A DNA stretch of 64,000 bases, taken from contig JAETXT010000002.1 of NCBI GenBank assembly GCA_019188255.1, positions 3,224,001-3,288,000 on the forward strand. The letters are read 5' to 3'. The notes beneath the pieces are model-generated. The model was not told the DNA's origin. It saw only the letters and a program-made list of their open reading frames with translations, and made no database searches. This stretch comes from Verticillium longisporum (lineage: Eukaryota > Ascomycota > Sordariomycetes > Glomerellales > Plectosphaerellaceae). Position numbers and translations under genes: made by a program. This document shows, one piece after another, positions 10,493-22,371 of this stretch (positions are counted from its first letter, which is position 1; every line of letters begins with the position of its first letter).

Positions 10493-12376
10493 ATTGGTGA
10501 GGGCTTGACGTGCCCAAGCAAAGGAGGAACTGGTAATATACAAACGCAGCGAAGGCTCTCTATAATTGATGTCAAGGATGTCGTTGTGGTGTCTGCTTTC
10601 GTGGGTTTCGAGGTTACTCGAAAAAAAACGTGGAATGTGGGCAGCGGAATGTTAAATAGAGCAACTCGAACCCCAACGCCAGAAGGAGCCTTGGGGCTTA
10701 GATGTATGTTACGGGGGGGGATGAACTCGCGACTCACCCCTGTGAGGTGTAACCTCTGTCCCTATCGTTCCACCATTCACGAGGTACGACGTCAGAATCA
10801 GGAGCTGATAGCGCAGTGGCTTCCCGCCGGCCTTCCCGCTCGATGTCGCAGTGTCGAACGATGGCAGGTGAACTACGTTCGCTCCTTGCCAAAGCAATCA
10901 TGGGGGGCTGGTACGAAGTTGCAGGCGATCTCTTTGCTGCAGATCTTTGGCTTATCACAGCTTGCAGTAGCACTACTAGGTCGTGCACTTGTCGGATTGC
11001 GGCGAGGTTGGGCGCGCTGGCCTGAAGAGCGCTGGACGCCTACTGGACATGACGTTGCAAGGGCGATTTGGGGCTGGTAAACTCTGAGAGCAAGCGCCAG
11101 CGCCGTTGCCAGGCAGCCAGGCCATCCGGAGGGCGCGAAAGGTCCGGTGCCCAGTGAACAAAGGCCAGCAGTGACGGCTTGTCAGATCTGGGGAAGGCGA
11201 CAGCGTCATGCCGAGCCAAGAAGCCGGCAAGCGCGAACCGAACGCCCCGTAGCCGGCCCGTCTTTTTGCCCAACAGCTCATAATCTGGCATGTCTCGGGT
11301 GACTGCTTTTTCCAGGGTGTTCAGGTGAATACTCGGTTCGCAAAGGTAGTATTCAGTCATGGCACATGGTACGTTGTAGAACAGAGTTAGACCAGCTCGG
11401 ACTACTGCATCCTACCTAGGTTTGTGGGTAGTGAGAAGGTTGAGGTGATGTCCTCCATACCATATTTAGATGGCTGGCCAAAGGGCGGGGTCGATTAGGT
11501 CGTCTATGTGGCTGAAGGCAAAAAGCGTCTAGCGTACCTATTGTAGGAGCATACCTTTTTTGATCACTCATTGGGATATCTCAATTCCGGTCAAGAGAGG
11601 CCGAAAAGCAAACCATCGAGCAGCTGCTAAGTCGATGGACACCTGCCGTGACACAATCTCACTGAGACGAAACAGCCTTGCCATTGATGCCATTGATGCA
11701 GGCAGCCGAGACCAAGATCACGCTAAGCCTCATGCCTCGTTCAGGGCATTCTGAAAGTGAATTTGTGAGCAAGAATATCCAGCACCATTACGAGTCCTCA
11801 GCACCGACGCGAGACTGACGATGCATTTTCTCGACTTGCTACCGAGGCACTTCAATTTGTCACGCAGCCTTGAAAGGCGCCTTGAGAACCACCTGCCCAA
11901 CGGCGACCGCGGCTGGCCTGCAAAATCCCCGACACTTTGCCCGATGGGTCGGAATAGGCGGGGATTTACCAATGAAACTCCAGCTAGTGATTTGTCAGAT
12001 ACCCACCCTGTCGATGGCGCAATCCAAGCATCATGACTTCTTGAGTATCCCCGTTTGAGGGCTGGACGAGTATATTGAAATGCCTTGTGTCCCTACACAC
12101 ATGAAGAGTGCATAGTATCAAAAACAACGCCAGCTTGTGGGCTCGTTCTACCGGCTCTTTCACCAAACAAATACCTTCCCGGCATACTGTTTGTCCGTCA
12201 AGCAGCTCGAAACATCACTGAACCAGCTGCAGTCCAGCTCTCCAAGCCCCACCACAGCTTCACCCTCCAAGTGAAAGTGTATAGTCGACGCGAGTTGCCA
12301 CACAGAGGAGCCTCGTCTCACAGTCACCCAGATCCTCATTTTCACTTTCAACAACCTCACCACCGCTACCCTCACA
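10493..12376. other. Long intergenic region, DUF7907-like / MsrA promoters
   Basis: Nearly 1.9 kb between divergent genes. ORFs such as the one on the minus strand at 11040-11360 have no recognisable domain. A tRNA-like A-box at 10809-10819 was checked and rejected. Confidence 0.5.
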
Positions 12377-12991
12377 ATGCCTTTTGCGCTCCCTCCCTTC
12401 ATCGCTCGCCTCGCGCGACCCTTGACCACTTCCACAACCCTCCATCTCGCCTCCCCCTCCAACTCTGAGTTCCCCGCCGCCCCGGCAACCTCCTCCACCG
12501 CCACGGGCTGCTTCTGGGGCGTCGAGCACATCTACCGCAAGCACTTTGGCGCCTCCGGGCTCCTCGACGCTCGCGTCGGGTACATCGGCGGCGACGCTGA
12601 GCACCCCACGTACCGCACCGTCTGCACTGGCCGCACTGGGCACACCGAGGCTCTGCAGGTCGTGTACGACCCGTCCAAGGTGTCATACGCTCAGCTTCTC
12701 GAGTTCTTCTACCGCATGCACGACCCCACGACCGCCAACCGCCAGGGCCCCGACACGGGCACCCAGTACCGCAGCGGCATATACTTTCACGGCGAGGAGC
12801 AGGAGCGCATCGCCAAGGAGATTACCCGCAAGGCCAACGAGCAGTGGTACGAGGGCAAGATTGTCACTGAAATTGTGCCCGCCGGCCAGTGGTGGGACGC
12901 CGAGGACTACCACCAGAAGTATCTGCACAAGAACCCCTCTGGCTATGAGTGTCCTAGTCACTTCTTGAGGACGTTCAAGCCCCTTGAGTGA
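12377..12991 (+). CDS. MXR1: Peptide methionine sulfoxide reductase MsrA
   Basis: Reduces methionine-S-sulfoxide in proteins, with thioredoxin as reductant, and so repairs oxidative damage. A single uninterrupted exon of 204 residues. The catalytic signature GCFWGVEHIYRKHFG contains the nucleophilic Cys, about residue 45. Substrate-pocket residues are visible in the family motifs GYIGGD, TGRTGHTEA, FYRMHDPTTANRQGPDTGTQYRS and HQKYL. The N-terminal 35 residues are Ser/Thr/Ala/Arg-rich and lack acids until an SNSEF stretch (MPFALPPFIARLARPLTTST), so mitochondrial delivery is possible. The gene lies head-to-tail with nothing close, and convergent with the GHITM gene 400 bases downstream. There is no sign of damage. 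Confidence 0.95.
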   Translation: MPFALPPFIARLARPLTTSTTLHLASPSNSEFPAAPATSSTATGCFWGVEHIYRKHFGASGLLDARVGYIGGDAEHPTYRTVCTGRTGHTEALQVVYDPSKVSYAQLLEFFYRMHDPTTANRQGPDTGTQYRSGIYFHGEEQERIAKEITRKANEQWYEGKIVTEIVPAGQWWDAEDYHQKYLHKNPSGYECPSHFLRTFKPLE

Positions 12992-13390
12992 CCTGGAGGA
13001 ATCCTAGCCGTTGACAAGTGGCAGTGGAGGATTAGGAGGACGTGGAACGTATGGGGAGGCTGATTCAATGGAACACCGCAAAGATAACGAAGCGTTGACA
13101 TTTCCACACTTTAGACCAGAGTCAGGGTAGATTGATCTGCAAAATGAATCTCTTTGCAAGCTGCATTGCCTCACATGATGTTGTGTCTTGAATTGCTTTG
13201 TGCTGTTGAATTTCACAGTCATTGTTCTACATAATTAACTCCTAAAGAAAGTTCGAGGCCGTTTTCTTGGCCAGAGAGGGGATTATCTCCCTTTGTACAC
13301 TGTTTCCCTGCGCTGCTGGCGCACTCTCAGGCATCAAAAACCTTTTCGCCTGATTACTGAACGCTTTATAACCTGCTGTCCGAGAATGCC
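12992..13390. other. Convergent 3' region MsrA / GHITM
   Basis: About 400 bases of untranslated flanks between two convergent genes. Nothing coding seen. Confidence 0.5.
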
Positions 13391-14502
13391 TCACTTACGA
13401 CGGTTCTGCTGCATCATGAGAATCTGGACCATGCGGATGAAGATGTTGAGGAAGTCGAGCTCGAGTGAGATGCTCTCGTTGACGGGGTCCTTCTTGATAG
13501 CACCAGCCTCGGCAAGACGCGCGTGATACAGAACCTTCTGAACATCGTACAGAGTGAAGCCGCCGAAGACAGCCAGGCCACCGTACAGCCAGAGGTTCTC
13601 GGTGAAAGCCAAGGTCCTCACGGCGGTGGCGGGAATGACGAGAGGCGCGAGGCCGGAGGCCGCGACGATGGCAGCACCAGCCAGGAGAGGTCCGCCAATG
13701 TAGAGGTACTTCTCCTGCTTGGCGGTGGCGCCGACGATGGAGATGCTGCCCATCATGGCAACAGTGTAGAGACCGGCGCGGGCGATGAGCGCACCAGGGA
13801 CGAAAGCCAGGAGGGGCGCGACGAAGGCAGCCTGGGTGGCGTTGAATGCGGTCCAGAGGGCGTACTTGGGAATGTAGCTAGACATTGTCAGTAAAGTTCC
13901 ATCAGGCCAGTTTTGAGGATTCCTTACTTGTCAGGCGAGATAGACCGAGTTCCGATCATGGTCGCAAAGCTAAGGGCAAGGCCGCCGATGCCGACCACCC
14001 AGGGGTTGGTCACCATGAGGCGGTAGACGAAGCCGGTATTGATCATTTGGCGGGCAGTCAGAGCGATGATGCCGACACCGAGACCAGTGTGCAGGAAGGT
14101 GCTGTTGAGGTATTCGCGCTCGAAAGGCGGCATGCCGCCGTCTTCCCTCATCTCGCGGTTGAAGACGGCGTTGATAGCCACGAGGGTGCCACCGAAGATG
14201 GCACCGCCGACGACCAGCTTGCGCACATTGCTGCCGCCTTGCTGGCTCTGGGTGTAGGTCTGCTGGGTGAAGCTTCTCGCACCATTGCGGAAGGTGCTGC
14301 GCGCAACAATCGAGGATGTTGTCAATCCCTTTATCGCAGTAGTACGGGCACTGAAGAAGGCGGAGGACAGCTTCTGTTTCGGCGAGACCTGGTGGAAAGC
14401 CCGGGAGGCGGTCGTCCGGAAGGCAGCGGATTTTGACAATTCGGGGAGGCGCTGCACCAGGCGCGCAGGCCCTTGGCGCATTGTGATATTAAAGGACATC
14501 AT
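13391..14502 (-). CDS. Mitochondrial Bax-inhibitor-1 family protein (GHITM/MICS1-like)
   Basis: Inner-membrane protein of the TMBIM family; the animal homologue GHITM/MICS1 affects crista structure and cation exchange. Two exons, 14502-13928 and 13877-13391, joined through PDN|YIPKY, give about 353 residues. The start MMSFNITMRQ opens a long basic, Ser/Thr-rich presequence (RLVQRLPELSKSAAFRTTAS). It then has seven or so hydrophobic segments, including KLVVGGAIFGGTLVAINAVF and WVVGIGGLALSFATMIG before the intron and repeated Gly/Ala helices after it. The C-terminus carries the family pattern LYDVQKVLYHA then ESISLELDFLNIFIRMVQIL. An ORF start at 14559 exists, but the Met-Met at 14502 gives a better targeting peptide. 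Function in fungi is inferred from the family. Confidence 0.88.
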
Positions 14503-15756
14503 GAGAGGCCCTTCTGAATTTTGAATAATCGATAGGTGGAGTTCAGATGTCGAGGACAAAAGAAATCTGTTCGATGGAGGGGAAGGTCGATGACTTGCTC
14601 AAGTACCTCAGGCACGGGCGGGAGGAGGAGGAGAAGAGGTGCGCGCGGACGCAAGGATTTGATGACGTTCCGGCGTGAAGCTTGGGCCAGATTTGCTGAC
14701 CTAACAAGACTTTTCTGGTCAGCAGCACAAGGCCAGAATTCAGTGGAAGCTTCCGGGGCACACTGAGTGAGGGCGGGCGAACCGGACTTTTGCCGTAAGT
14801 CCGCTGCAATATCACCAGCCACCTCGGCTGTGCTTGATGAAGAAGGAACGGCAAAGTAGTAACCTGATGTTTGACTAGGTTTCGCAGTAGATGTGTCCAA
14901 CCCATTTGATAGATGTACGAGAATTTCTCAATTGGCAGCTCAATTGGCAACCCAATTCTCATGGCACTCTGGACTTTTCATCGCAGTATCCAATTGGTTT
15001 AAAACCTGCTTCCTCCGCCAGGCAATCATCGTTTTGGCACCGTCGATGTAAACTGTAAAGTACATCCAAACGATTAACCAGCGTCAAATCGGGCTCTTGG
15101 CTTGAACCGCAACATGCAACATTTCATAGTCTCCACACGCACTGCTGTGTAATTGGCTTAAATTCTGGAAGATTGCGATGGCAAGAACACTCCTCGTCGG
15201 CCGCATGGCATGGCAATCTGCCACCTGGAGACCAGTCAGCCTCAAATCAACATTGTTATGCAAACAATTACGCCTGCGAATCCACGAAGGAGGATGTAGC
15301 GAAACTCTGCGTGCTTTGACAATTTGCGGAAAGGTTACCCTTGGTCATCATGTGTCCGGGAGTCACTTCAATGTCCATTACCAATACGTCCGATTTTGGT
15401 CAATTGAGCGGCGACACGATTACCATCCGCGTGCCGGATGCGGCTGTCAAGCCTGCGGTCTGTCTCGGCAGCATGATGGGTCGGCAAGTGAGGCGCCTAT
15501 CCAGGCAAGGATGATCTCTATCATCACTTACAGGTGAATAACTTGGTGTAGTGTCGCTGGACGTTTAAAGGAAGCAGCAACTGCCCCCCTCGCCGTGGCC
15601 GCATTCCTTAGTGCCAGTCAATGAATCTCTCCTAGAATTCCCCCTTTCGCCTCTGTCATCGCGACATTCAGTCTCTTCTTTTCTCGACGTCTGCATCGCT
15701 GCGATAGCCTTGGGACGATTTTTCTTCTTGCACCACATACCTAAGAGTCGGTAAAT
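14503..15756. other. Intergenic, GHITM and small-secreted-protein promoters
   Basis: Divergent promoter region. The ORF at 15178-15537 has no motif. A pyrimidine-rich leader at 15640-15720 precedes the next gene. Confidence 0.45.
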
Positions 15757-16089
15757 ATGCGTCTATCGCCATCTCTCATGGCACTCGCCTACCAGGCGGT
15801 CGCCGTTGCTTCCGCACCGCTACATCAAGCTCAAGCGCCGCTCGTTTCACCAGCAGACCCTCAGACTGGGACTGCACCAACACAGGACGCGAAAAAAGCA
15901 ATCGCCAGGCCGACAAGCATTGGCGAGGGATGGTACATTAATACTGATCGCTGGCTGGCCAAGACCGACGGCGAGAATCCGACGAACAAAGCAACGACTT
16001 CTGTAGCCTACTGCTTCTGCTCAGAAGGCGACGTGTGCTGCAACTCGTCCCACGGCGTGCAATGCGATTACGGCATCTGCGGCATCTAA
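15757..16089 (+). CDS. Small secreted cysteine-rich protein (effector candidate)
   Basis: 110 residues in one exon. The N-terminus (MRLSPSLMALAYQAVAVASA) is a plausible signal peptide with cleavage near SAPLH. A Pro/Thr/Ala-rich middle follows, with a KKAIARP basic stretch that could be a processing site. The last 30 residues hold all the cysteines, arranged CFC-x5-CC-x7-C-x4-C, six in total, enough for three disulfides. Small size, secretion and a compact C-terminal Cys knot fit fungal effector or antimicrobial-like proteins, but no known family is recognised. It lies 1.2 kb upstream of a cellulase gene in the same orientation. The start context and a long pyrimidine-rich leader support real expression. 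Confidence 0.65.
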   Translation: MRLSPSLMALAYQAVAVASAPLHQAQAPLVSPADPQTGTAPTQDAKKAIARPTSIGEGWYINTDRWLAKTDGENPTNKATTSVAYCFCSEGDVCCNSSHGVQCDYGICGI

Positions 16090-17329
16090 CGGTTACGCCG
16101 CCAAGCCCCAAAGAGATCTCTTGGCCAGGTCTCCCGCTTTACGTCACTTCGATCTCGGCCGGCAATCGTTATCGCTATCGATGAAGCGAACCACGGGGTA
16201 GTAACATTGGATCGCGCCAGTGGATGCGTCTGACACTTGACAGTCGACCTCGCCATACCCAAACAAGTATTGCTGGCGCCTCGCCTGCTCACATTGCCGA
16301 GTCTCCGCTGTACTGGGTCGTGTGTAGGCCCCAGCCGCTCCTCGGCGAGCGTCTTCTAATCTAAGATTATTTGTGAAGGTTTCCGGCCAGGGGCCAAGGG
16401 TGGCGCCGGCGTCTCGGACGCACAAGGGCTTCCCTGGAGCCAGGGAATGCAGATTCAACCGACACCATGTGCAGCGACGTGTGAGGGCAGAAATAATTAG
16501 GGGGTTGAAGCAGAAAAGAACCCACTTCGCCACCAGTTTCGTATGTCGCAAGCTGACAGAAGGAACGTGGTGAGCAGTTGGTTTGCGCCGCAGGCGTGCG
16601 CAGCCTGTCAGATTAGGCTTGAAGTTTGATGAGACTCAAAACCCCCACAGTCCGTTCATCTCATGTTGCTCGCGAGGTAGTTTACGAATCCACGATGCAT
16701 CTCGATCCAATACTACCTCAAGACAGATTTCTTGGTACTTTAAATGTGGCAATATTTGTTGCTTGGTACTTGTGCGCGACAGAAAGTCTTCCAGTGCCGT
16801 CGACCCCTGGTCCCATTCTGACCTGACCATCCCTGGCAGCACCGACTGGCTAAGCCGTAAATCGTCTCAAACTCCCGCATCAATCTCCCAGCTGCGCCTA
16901 TTCTCAATTCCTCTCAAGGTCCAGCCAGCCGTGGATTGCGGGGGTCCAACGGCTATCCGTCGCCGGGCTCGTGCCTGCGTCACTCCACACGCTCTTTTAC
17001 ATGGTGCGCGTGGCCTGAAGCCATGTCCCACCCGTCAGGTCCGAGGCTGCAATGAGCCCAGAATGTCCATCGGCCAAATGAAAGCTGCCAGGGGCTGAAC
17101 CAGCGCAGCCTGGCTCATTCGAGAACCCGACTCATCCGCGATAGGTATAAGGCAAGGCTGGCTGGCTGTTGCTGTCCCTGAGTCTTGGGACCGAACTTCA
17201 TCCTCTTTTGCCTCCTGTTCATATCGGGCCTTTCTAACCTTCAGTCACTCTTTTTTTGTGTTCGAGCCTTGGTGCTTTGATTCGCCTATACACTCATTTT
17301 CATCTGACATTCTTTTCGAACGCGCAACG
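16090..17329. other. Upstream region of the GH45 gene
   Basis: No supported gene. It carries a TATA-like box at 17146-17151 and a GCGGGG match to the fungal carbon-repressor (CreA/CRE1) site consensus SYGGRG at 16938-16943, which fits a glucose-repressed cellulase, although single matches occur by chance. Confidence 0.45.
17146..17151 (+). promoter_or_regulatory. TATA-like box upstream of GH45
   Basis: TATAAG lies 180 bases upstream of the GH45 start and is followed by a pyrimidine-rich leader. Position and context suit a core promoter, but this is inference from sequence only. Confidence 0.4.
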
Positions 17330-18471
17330 ATGCACACCCAGTCATACCTGAGCCTTGCTCTGGCCCTTGCGGCCCCAGCCGTCGTCAACGCCGTCTCTGG
17401 TAGCGGCCATTCGACGAGGTACTGGGACTGCTGCAAGCCCTCCTGCGCTTGGAGTGGCAAGGTGAGAAGCCCGGCATGGTTCGAGAGATTATTGACTAAC
17501 TTCGTTTTCCTCTAGGCCTCCGTCTCGGCCCCTGTCTTGACCTGCGACAAGAACGACAACCCGCTGACCGATCCCAATGCCAAGAGTGGTTGCGACGGTG
17601 GTGGTGCCTTCTCTTGCACGAACAACTCGCCCTTTGCCATCAACGATGACGTCGCCTTTGGTTTTGCCGCCACGGCCATCAACGGTGGTTCCGAGGCCAG
17701 CTGGTGCTGTGCCTGCTATGCGTGGGTTCCCCTTCTGTGACACGGAGTGAGCGTGAGCCGTGCTAACAGATCGATGATAGTCTCACATTCACGAACGGCC
17801 CCGTCGCCGGTAAGAAGATGGTCGTTCAGTCTACCAACACTGGTGGCGACCTGGGCAACAACCACTTCGACATCATGATGCCCGGTGGTGGTACGTTACA
17901 GCTCAACCCTGCCGGTTAGGAACCAGCACACTAACGTAAAGTTGAAGGTCTCGGTATCTTCGACGGCTGCTCCCCACAGTTCGGCGGTATCCCTGGCGCG
18001 CGCTACGGCGGCGTCGGCTCTCGTTCCGAGTGCGATGGTATGCCGGGCCTCCTCAAGGACGGCTGCCAGTGGCGCTTCGATTGGTTCAAGAACGCCGACA
18101 ACCCCGACTTCACATTCGAGCAGGTGCAGTGCCCCAGCGAGCTGGTCGCCATCTCGGGATGCCGCCGTGCCGATGACAAGAACTTCCCCGCGTTTAACAT
18201 GATCGGAAACTCGGCGCCCAAGCCCACGACCAGCAAGGCCGTGACGACAAGCAAGCCTGCCACTACTAGCAAGCCCGTCACGACCATCAAGCCTGCCACG
18301 ACCAGCAAGCCCGCTAAGACCAGCAAGCCCGCAGGCGGCTCTCCATCTGAGCCCCTTGTGGCTGCTTACGGCCAGTGCAACTCGGAGAAGAGCTGGGCTG
18401 CGGCCAAGCCGTGCGCAAAGGGACTCCGTTGCGTCAAGCAGAACGACTGGTACTCTCAGTGCCTGCCTTAG
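17330..18471 (+). CDS. Secreted GH45 endoglucanase with C-terminal CBM1-like module
   Basis: Cleaves internal beta-1,4-glucan bonds by inversion. Four exons: 17330-17461, 17516-17721, 17781-17890 and 17942-18471, about 325 residues. A signal peptide ([21 protein letters not shown]) leads into the GH45 signature [14 protein letters not shown], whose Asp is the catalytic base. [11 protein letters not shown] supplies the second catalytic Asp. The catalytic domain ends near IGNSAPKP. The linker is a repeat of TTSKPA-like units (about 35 residues), unusually rich in Lys. The last 35 residues ([10 protein letters not shown]...WYSQCLP) keep the four cysteines and C-terminal aromatics of a CBM1 but not its usual Gly-rich start. 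It is intact, with all introns canonical. Confidence 0.95.
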
Positions 18472-20326
18472 ACCGACGAAGGATAGCCGTGGCGGCGCGT
18501 GGGGGTTGAATGGGCTTCAGGCTTCCTTGAGCGACCTCGACAACGACCCTGGGCATCTGACCATCGGCATCTGGGGAGCATGGTTCCTACGTTCAGGGCT
18601 GCTTGACGCCCTTTAGCCTTTTTCTTCTTCTTCTCTTCTCTTGATGTTTCTTGGGCTATGGTCTGTTAGTTGTTAGCTAGACGCGCCTAAGAACAGAAAT
18701 GATATTAGTGTACTCATTATAACATGATCGCTCAATTCGAAACAAGTAAGCCAGCAGAACTTTGCTGCTCCCATGGAATCGCGCGAGTTTAATTTTTTGC
18801 AACAGTCTGATCCACTTCACTGGAAGAGACGGAGGCGGAACGTTGAGTTGTAGATGACCTTACTCAGGTTGGCAGGTGACTGTCCAAACTGAAATGCAAG
18901 GGAAAGGAGTTCCAGACCACAAGATTGGTGCCCCGCTTTCCGAATGCACCAGCAGCAAGGCACGCACGACTCATCAGTGGTACCAGCGTAACGAGCGGGA
19001 GATGTGATGCCAGGAAGGGAGCTCGGGCCAGCGCTAGAAGTGGTCTCAGGGCTTCTCGAAGAGTACCTTAACTGTGAGACGCTAAAGAACCTAAAGGAGG
19101 TGGTCAAGGCGCATGACACCAGTGTATGGTTACCTCCTTTGGCGACAGCGGGGGGGTTTTTAGATGCTGTTACAAGGAACTGTACCGAAGAGGGAGGGGC
19201 GAGCAAGATTAGAGGCATCCAGCGCAGCCCTGAATGGAGGTACGTTTCAAGTGTCTGCCAATTTCCACATGCACCGAGCACACCAACTCGTAGTTTGTGT
19301 CTTGTTTCTTCATCTTGAAGACCCAAGAACGGAAGGCGATGACGGTGATGATGTAGAAAGAGGCAGATGGCCGACACGTGGCGCAGCGCCATGACGATGG
19401 GTTGTGGACTTATGGCATGCGACAAGAGATGCACGAGCAAACGGTTTGCCCGAAAGAAGCAATTCCAATCCGCCGCTGCGGAGATTCTTGTACATGTAGG
19501 GCACCACAGTCACTGGCACCCCATTCACAGCAGGTGCCAGCAGGATCGATGAAGTGACCAGCGCCCTGCGGCTGGCCTGGGACGCTCGAGCACGGTTCCG
19601 TCACACCAAAACCTTGCGATCCGCCTTCCTGCATCCCCGGCGAATGAGAGGGCGGCAAGCTCGCCTCTTCGCACGTTATCTCTGGCTGCAGCGAGCCGGC
19701 GCCCACGGAAGGCAAGCTAGTAAAGAAAGCGTCCCTCTTAGCATAACGCGACCACAGCAGGAGGGTGGGCATTGCATTTTTTGCCAGCCTGGCTTGCAGG
19801 GTGGGATAGCGCGGGACATGGCGTAGGGAAGAGGGCGCTTCGGAAGAGCTAGGACCAGGCGGGAAAGCGGGAGAGGTCGAGGTGTGGACAAAGTCTCTCT
19901 TCTAGCAGCAGCCCCAGGTCTTGTGGTCGCCATCGCCAAGCCTGCCATTGGGTGACCGAGTATTTCCGCTGGCTGAATGAACAAGCGGTGACGAGCTGAC
20001 GACTGAGAAAGTACTTGCAGTTGGGGGGTTCTTGGCAGCGTTGATCTGTTGAAGAATCGCGAGCTGTAGACCCCAAGGGAGATGAGGGAAAAGGCCACAG
20101 GGGACCGTAGCTTGGGGCAGGGTAATTGTGTGGGCGTTCGGGTGTTTCTTTGGGTAGGCTTCTCCCGGGCTTCCAATGGCCTTCCATCTGCTTTCCACCC
20201 GGTTTCCATGCGTTCATCCATGCAATGCAGCTTGCAGTCAGGGCAGAAGGAAGATACTGTCGTGCCACCCACCAGCCGGCATGTGAAGGGTGGCACAACC
20301 GCTCTGACTGACGCCTCTTCGGTCCC

Positions 20327-20357
20327 CCTTTTTTTTTTCTTTTTTTTTTCTTTTTTA
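20327..20357. repeat. Poly-T tract
   Basis: A run of about 30 bases, nearly all T and broken only by single C residues. Such tracts are prone to length errors. Confidence 0.85.
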
Positions 20358-20841
20358 TACCTCGATGGCTCTCCATCGCCAGAAGAACAGAAATGTCGAG
20401 ACGAGGCGCCTCCCTCATCAACAAGGCACGTTAGCCATGCCATGTGAGACGTTCGGTCGTGAGCGAAGGGGGGATCGGTATGGATGGTGCCAAGGCCAGA
20501 GTCCGAGCCAAGCGAGCGGAAACGGACGGACGTTGTTTCGACCGCGATGCTGCCATAACCGAACCCCTGTGATCGGGAACGTCTTGCCTTTTCCGTTGTC
20601 TGCCACCTGCACGGCGTCAGACCAGGTATCCTAGCCTCGGGTCTTCATTTACTATGCTTTCGCCAGCCGCCATCACGAGTCGTGAGGTGCGTCGGAGAGC
20701 AAGAAAGGAGAGTAATGTAAGGCCTCAGTCCAGTTAACAGGTCAGTCCTGTCCAACAGGCGCAAAAAGTCATGACCCTCATCGATTCAGATCTTGGCGAT
20801 AGACAAACTACCATCTGCCAGGTGCCAGCCCTGAAAACCTC

Positions 20842-20866
20842 AGGTACCTAAGGTACCTACCTAGGT
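20842..20866. repeat. Clustered AGGTACCT/ACCTAGGT palindromes
   Basis: Two AGGTACCT palindromes and one ACCTAGGT palindrome in 25 bases, the same unit as at 2678-2700 and 50388-50405. Confidence 0.85.
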
Positions 20867-22371
20867 CACCTTGAGGGACTTGGTCCTTGGGGCAGCTTCA
20901 AGCAACAACAGGCGCAGTGCCACCCCCTGGCAGGAAGCAGCGCCCAAGCACATGATTCACAGCCAGAGGTCGATGACAGGGCAGGCAGGAAGGAGTCCCG
21001 GCGCAGAGGGCAGCAGAGAGGCAGGTGCCGCGTGCCCCACCTGTGCGCGTCATCCCAGAGTGTGGCCCGTGTCCCGACGACCCCTACATTCCTCCTCCTC
21101 CGTTCCATGTCTCGCCCGAGCGCTGCCCTGTGCTCCAGCAGTCCAGCACCCAAAGGTACAGCACCTCAGCCGCCGACGCTGGTCATTTGGGGCATCCCAA
21201 TCCCAAAATTCCCCACGTTTCCCAATCCCTCCACCTGAGAGATACCTAACCTTCTTCCATCCTCAAGCCCCTCATCATACCTACCTACCTACCTCCTTAC
21301 CGCACCGCACCCTTCCTACAATACCTACGTCCACAACTAGGGAGCCGGAGTACAATACCAATCTTCCTAGGCGCCCATCTGAACACATCTAAATCATTTC
21401 AAGAGTGGTCTTATATTCCTCCATTTTGGCACACGTCTTTGTCTTCTTGCTTCTATTGCCGATTGCCGCCACCTTTCATCGCGTTTTTGCTTGTTCTCGC
21501 AACGTGCTGCGAGACCACACTCCGTTTGCGGCTCGACCGTGATCTTGCTTAAGCCAGGAAACTTCTCAGCTGGCCACCTCGGCATTACTGCTCGCCAACA
21601 TTCCCAGAATCTGTATTTGCCGTCTGTTCCATCATTGCTAGCCAGCTCAAGCTAATCCTGGCGAGCTTTCGCCCCTCCTTCTGTCCAGCCTCTCGCAACC
21701 AGACCCCGATCATCACTCGAATCCTCCTCCCGATCGTCGCCCCCCGCACTTTTGCCTCTCGGAGGAAGTTGACTGCCAGACCACCCTAATCGACTGTCTG
21801 TGGCACGAGGCGACTTTCAACGTCTACCCATACATTCCGAGCTCCATTGCGTCTACGGAGCTTGCCTGATCTACCATCGGCTCTCCGTGCCCATTACAAG
21901 ACACCAAGCACCACCGCCACTCCTCAGAACTTCAGCTATAGGAACACGAGAACACGAGGAGCGACCTCGAAGAAGGCTCGATATTGGATCAACCGATCAA
22001 CAGCAACAATATACCCGCGTCATCCAGCAGTCACTCCCTCTTGGGGCGGACTCTTCCAACCCTTGGTAGAGGCATGTGAGCATGCATCACCCCCGCCCGG
22101 CCTTTCTCCCGATCACCGGTACCAGCAACCTGGATACCCAAGAGCAGAGTCACCCCGACGAAGCCGCATCGTAAACTTATAGCGTCTAAACGAAAGACGA
22201 ACCCGACAGAGCAGCATCGCAGGCCGACGCAGTCTGTTCCCGACCCCAAACAATTCAGTCCGTCCGAGCCCTGGCCCTTCGCCCTACTAAGGGTGAGGAC
22301 CAATCCGACGGCATATCACATCCTTGAATCTGGCATCGCCACGGCCGCGACCGCGAAATCCCCTCCGCAAC

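Larger units (their letters stand above)
18472..22371. other. Long gene-poor region with a probable extended 5' leader
   Basis: About 3.9 kb without a gene I can support. ORFs at 18817-19440 and 19676-20443 on the minus strand have no domain, signal or codon bias. A T-rich run is at 20327-20357, and a palindromic ACCTAGGT cluster at 20842-20866. The last kilobase before 22372 is C/T-rich and probably the long leader of the CNBD/F-box gene. Confidence 0.5.

Noticed and set aside
10809..10819. tRNA A-box-like TAGCGCAGTGG
   Set aside because: It matches the A-box, but no GGTTCGANNCC B-box, acceptor stem or anticodon arm can be built downstream.
11040..11360. 106-codon minus-strand ORF as a gene
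   Set aside because: No recognisable motif and no supporting splice or promoter signal.
18817..20443. Minus-strand ORFs of 207 and 255 codons
   Set aside because: No domain, signal peptide, intron signals or codon bias. The 255-codon ORF includes the antisense of the T tract (a poly-Lys run).
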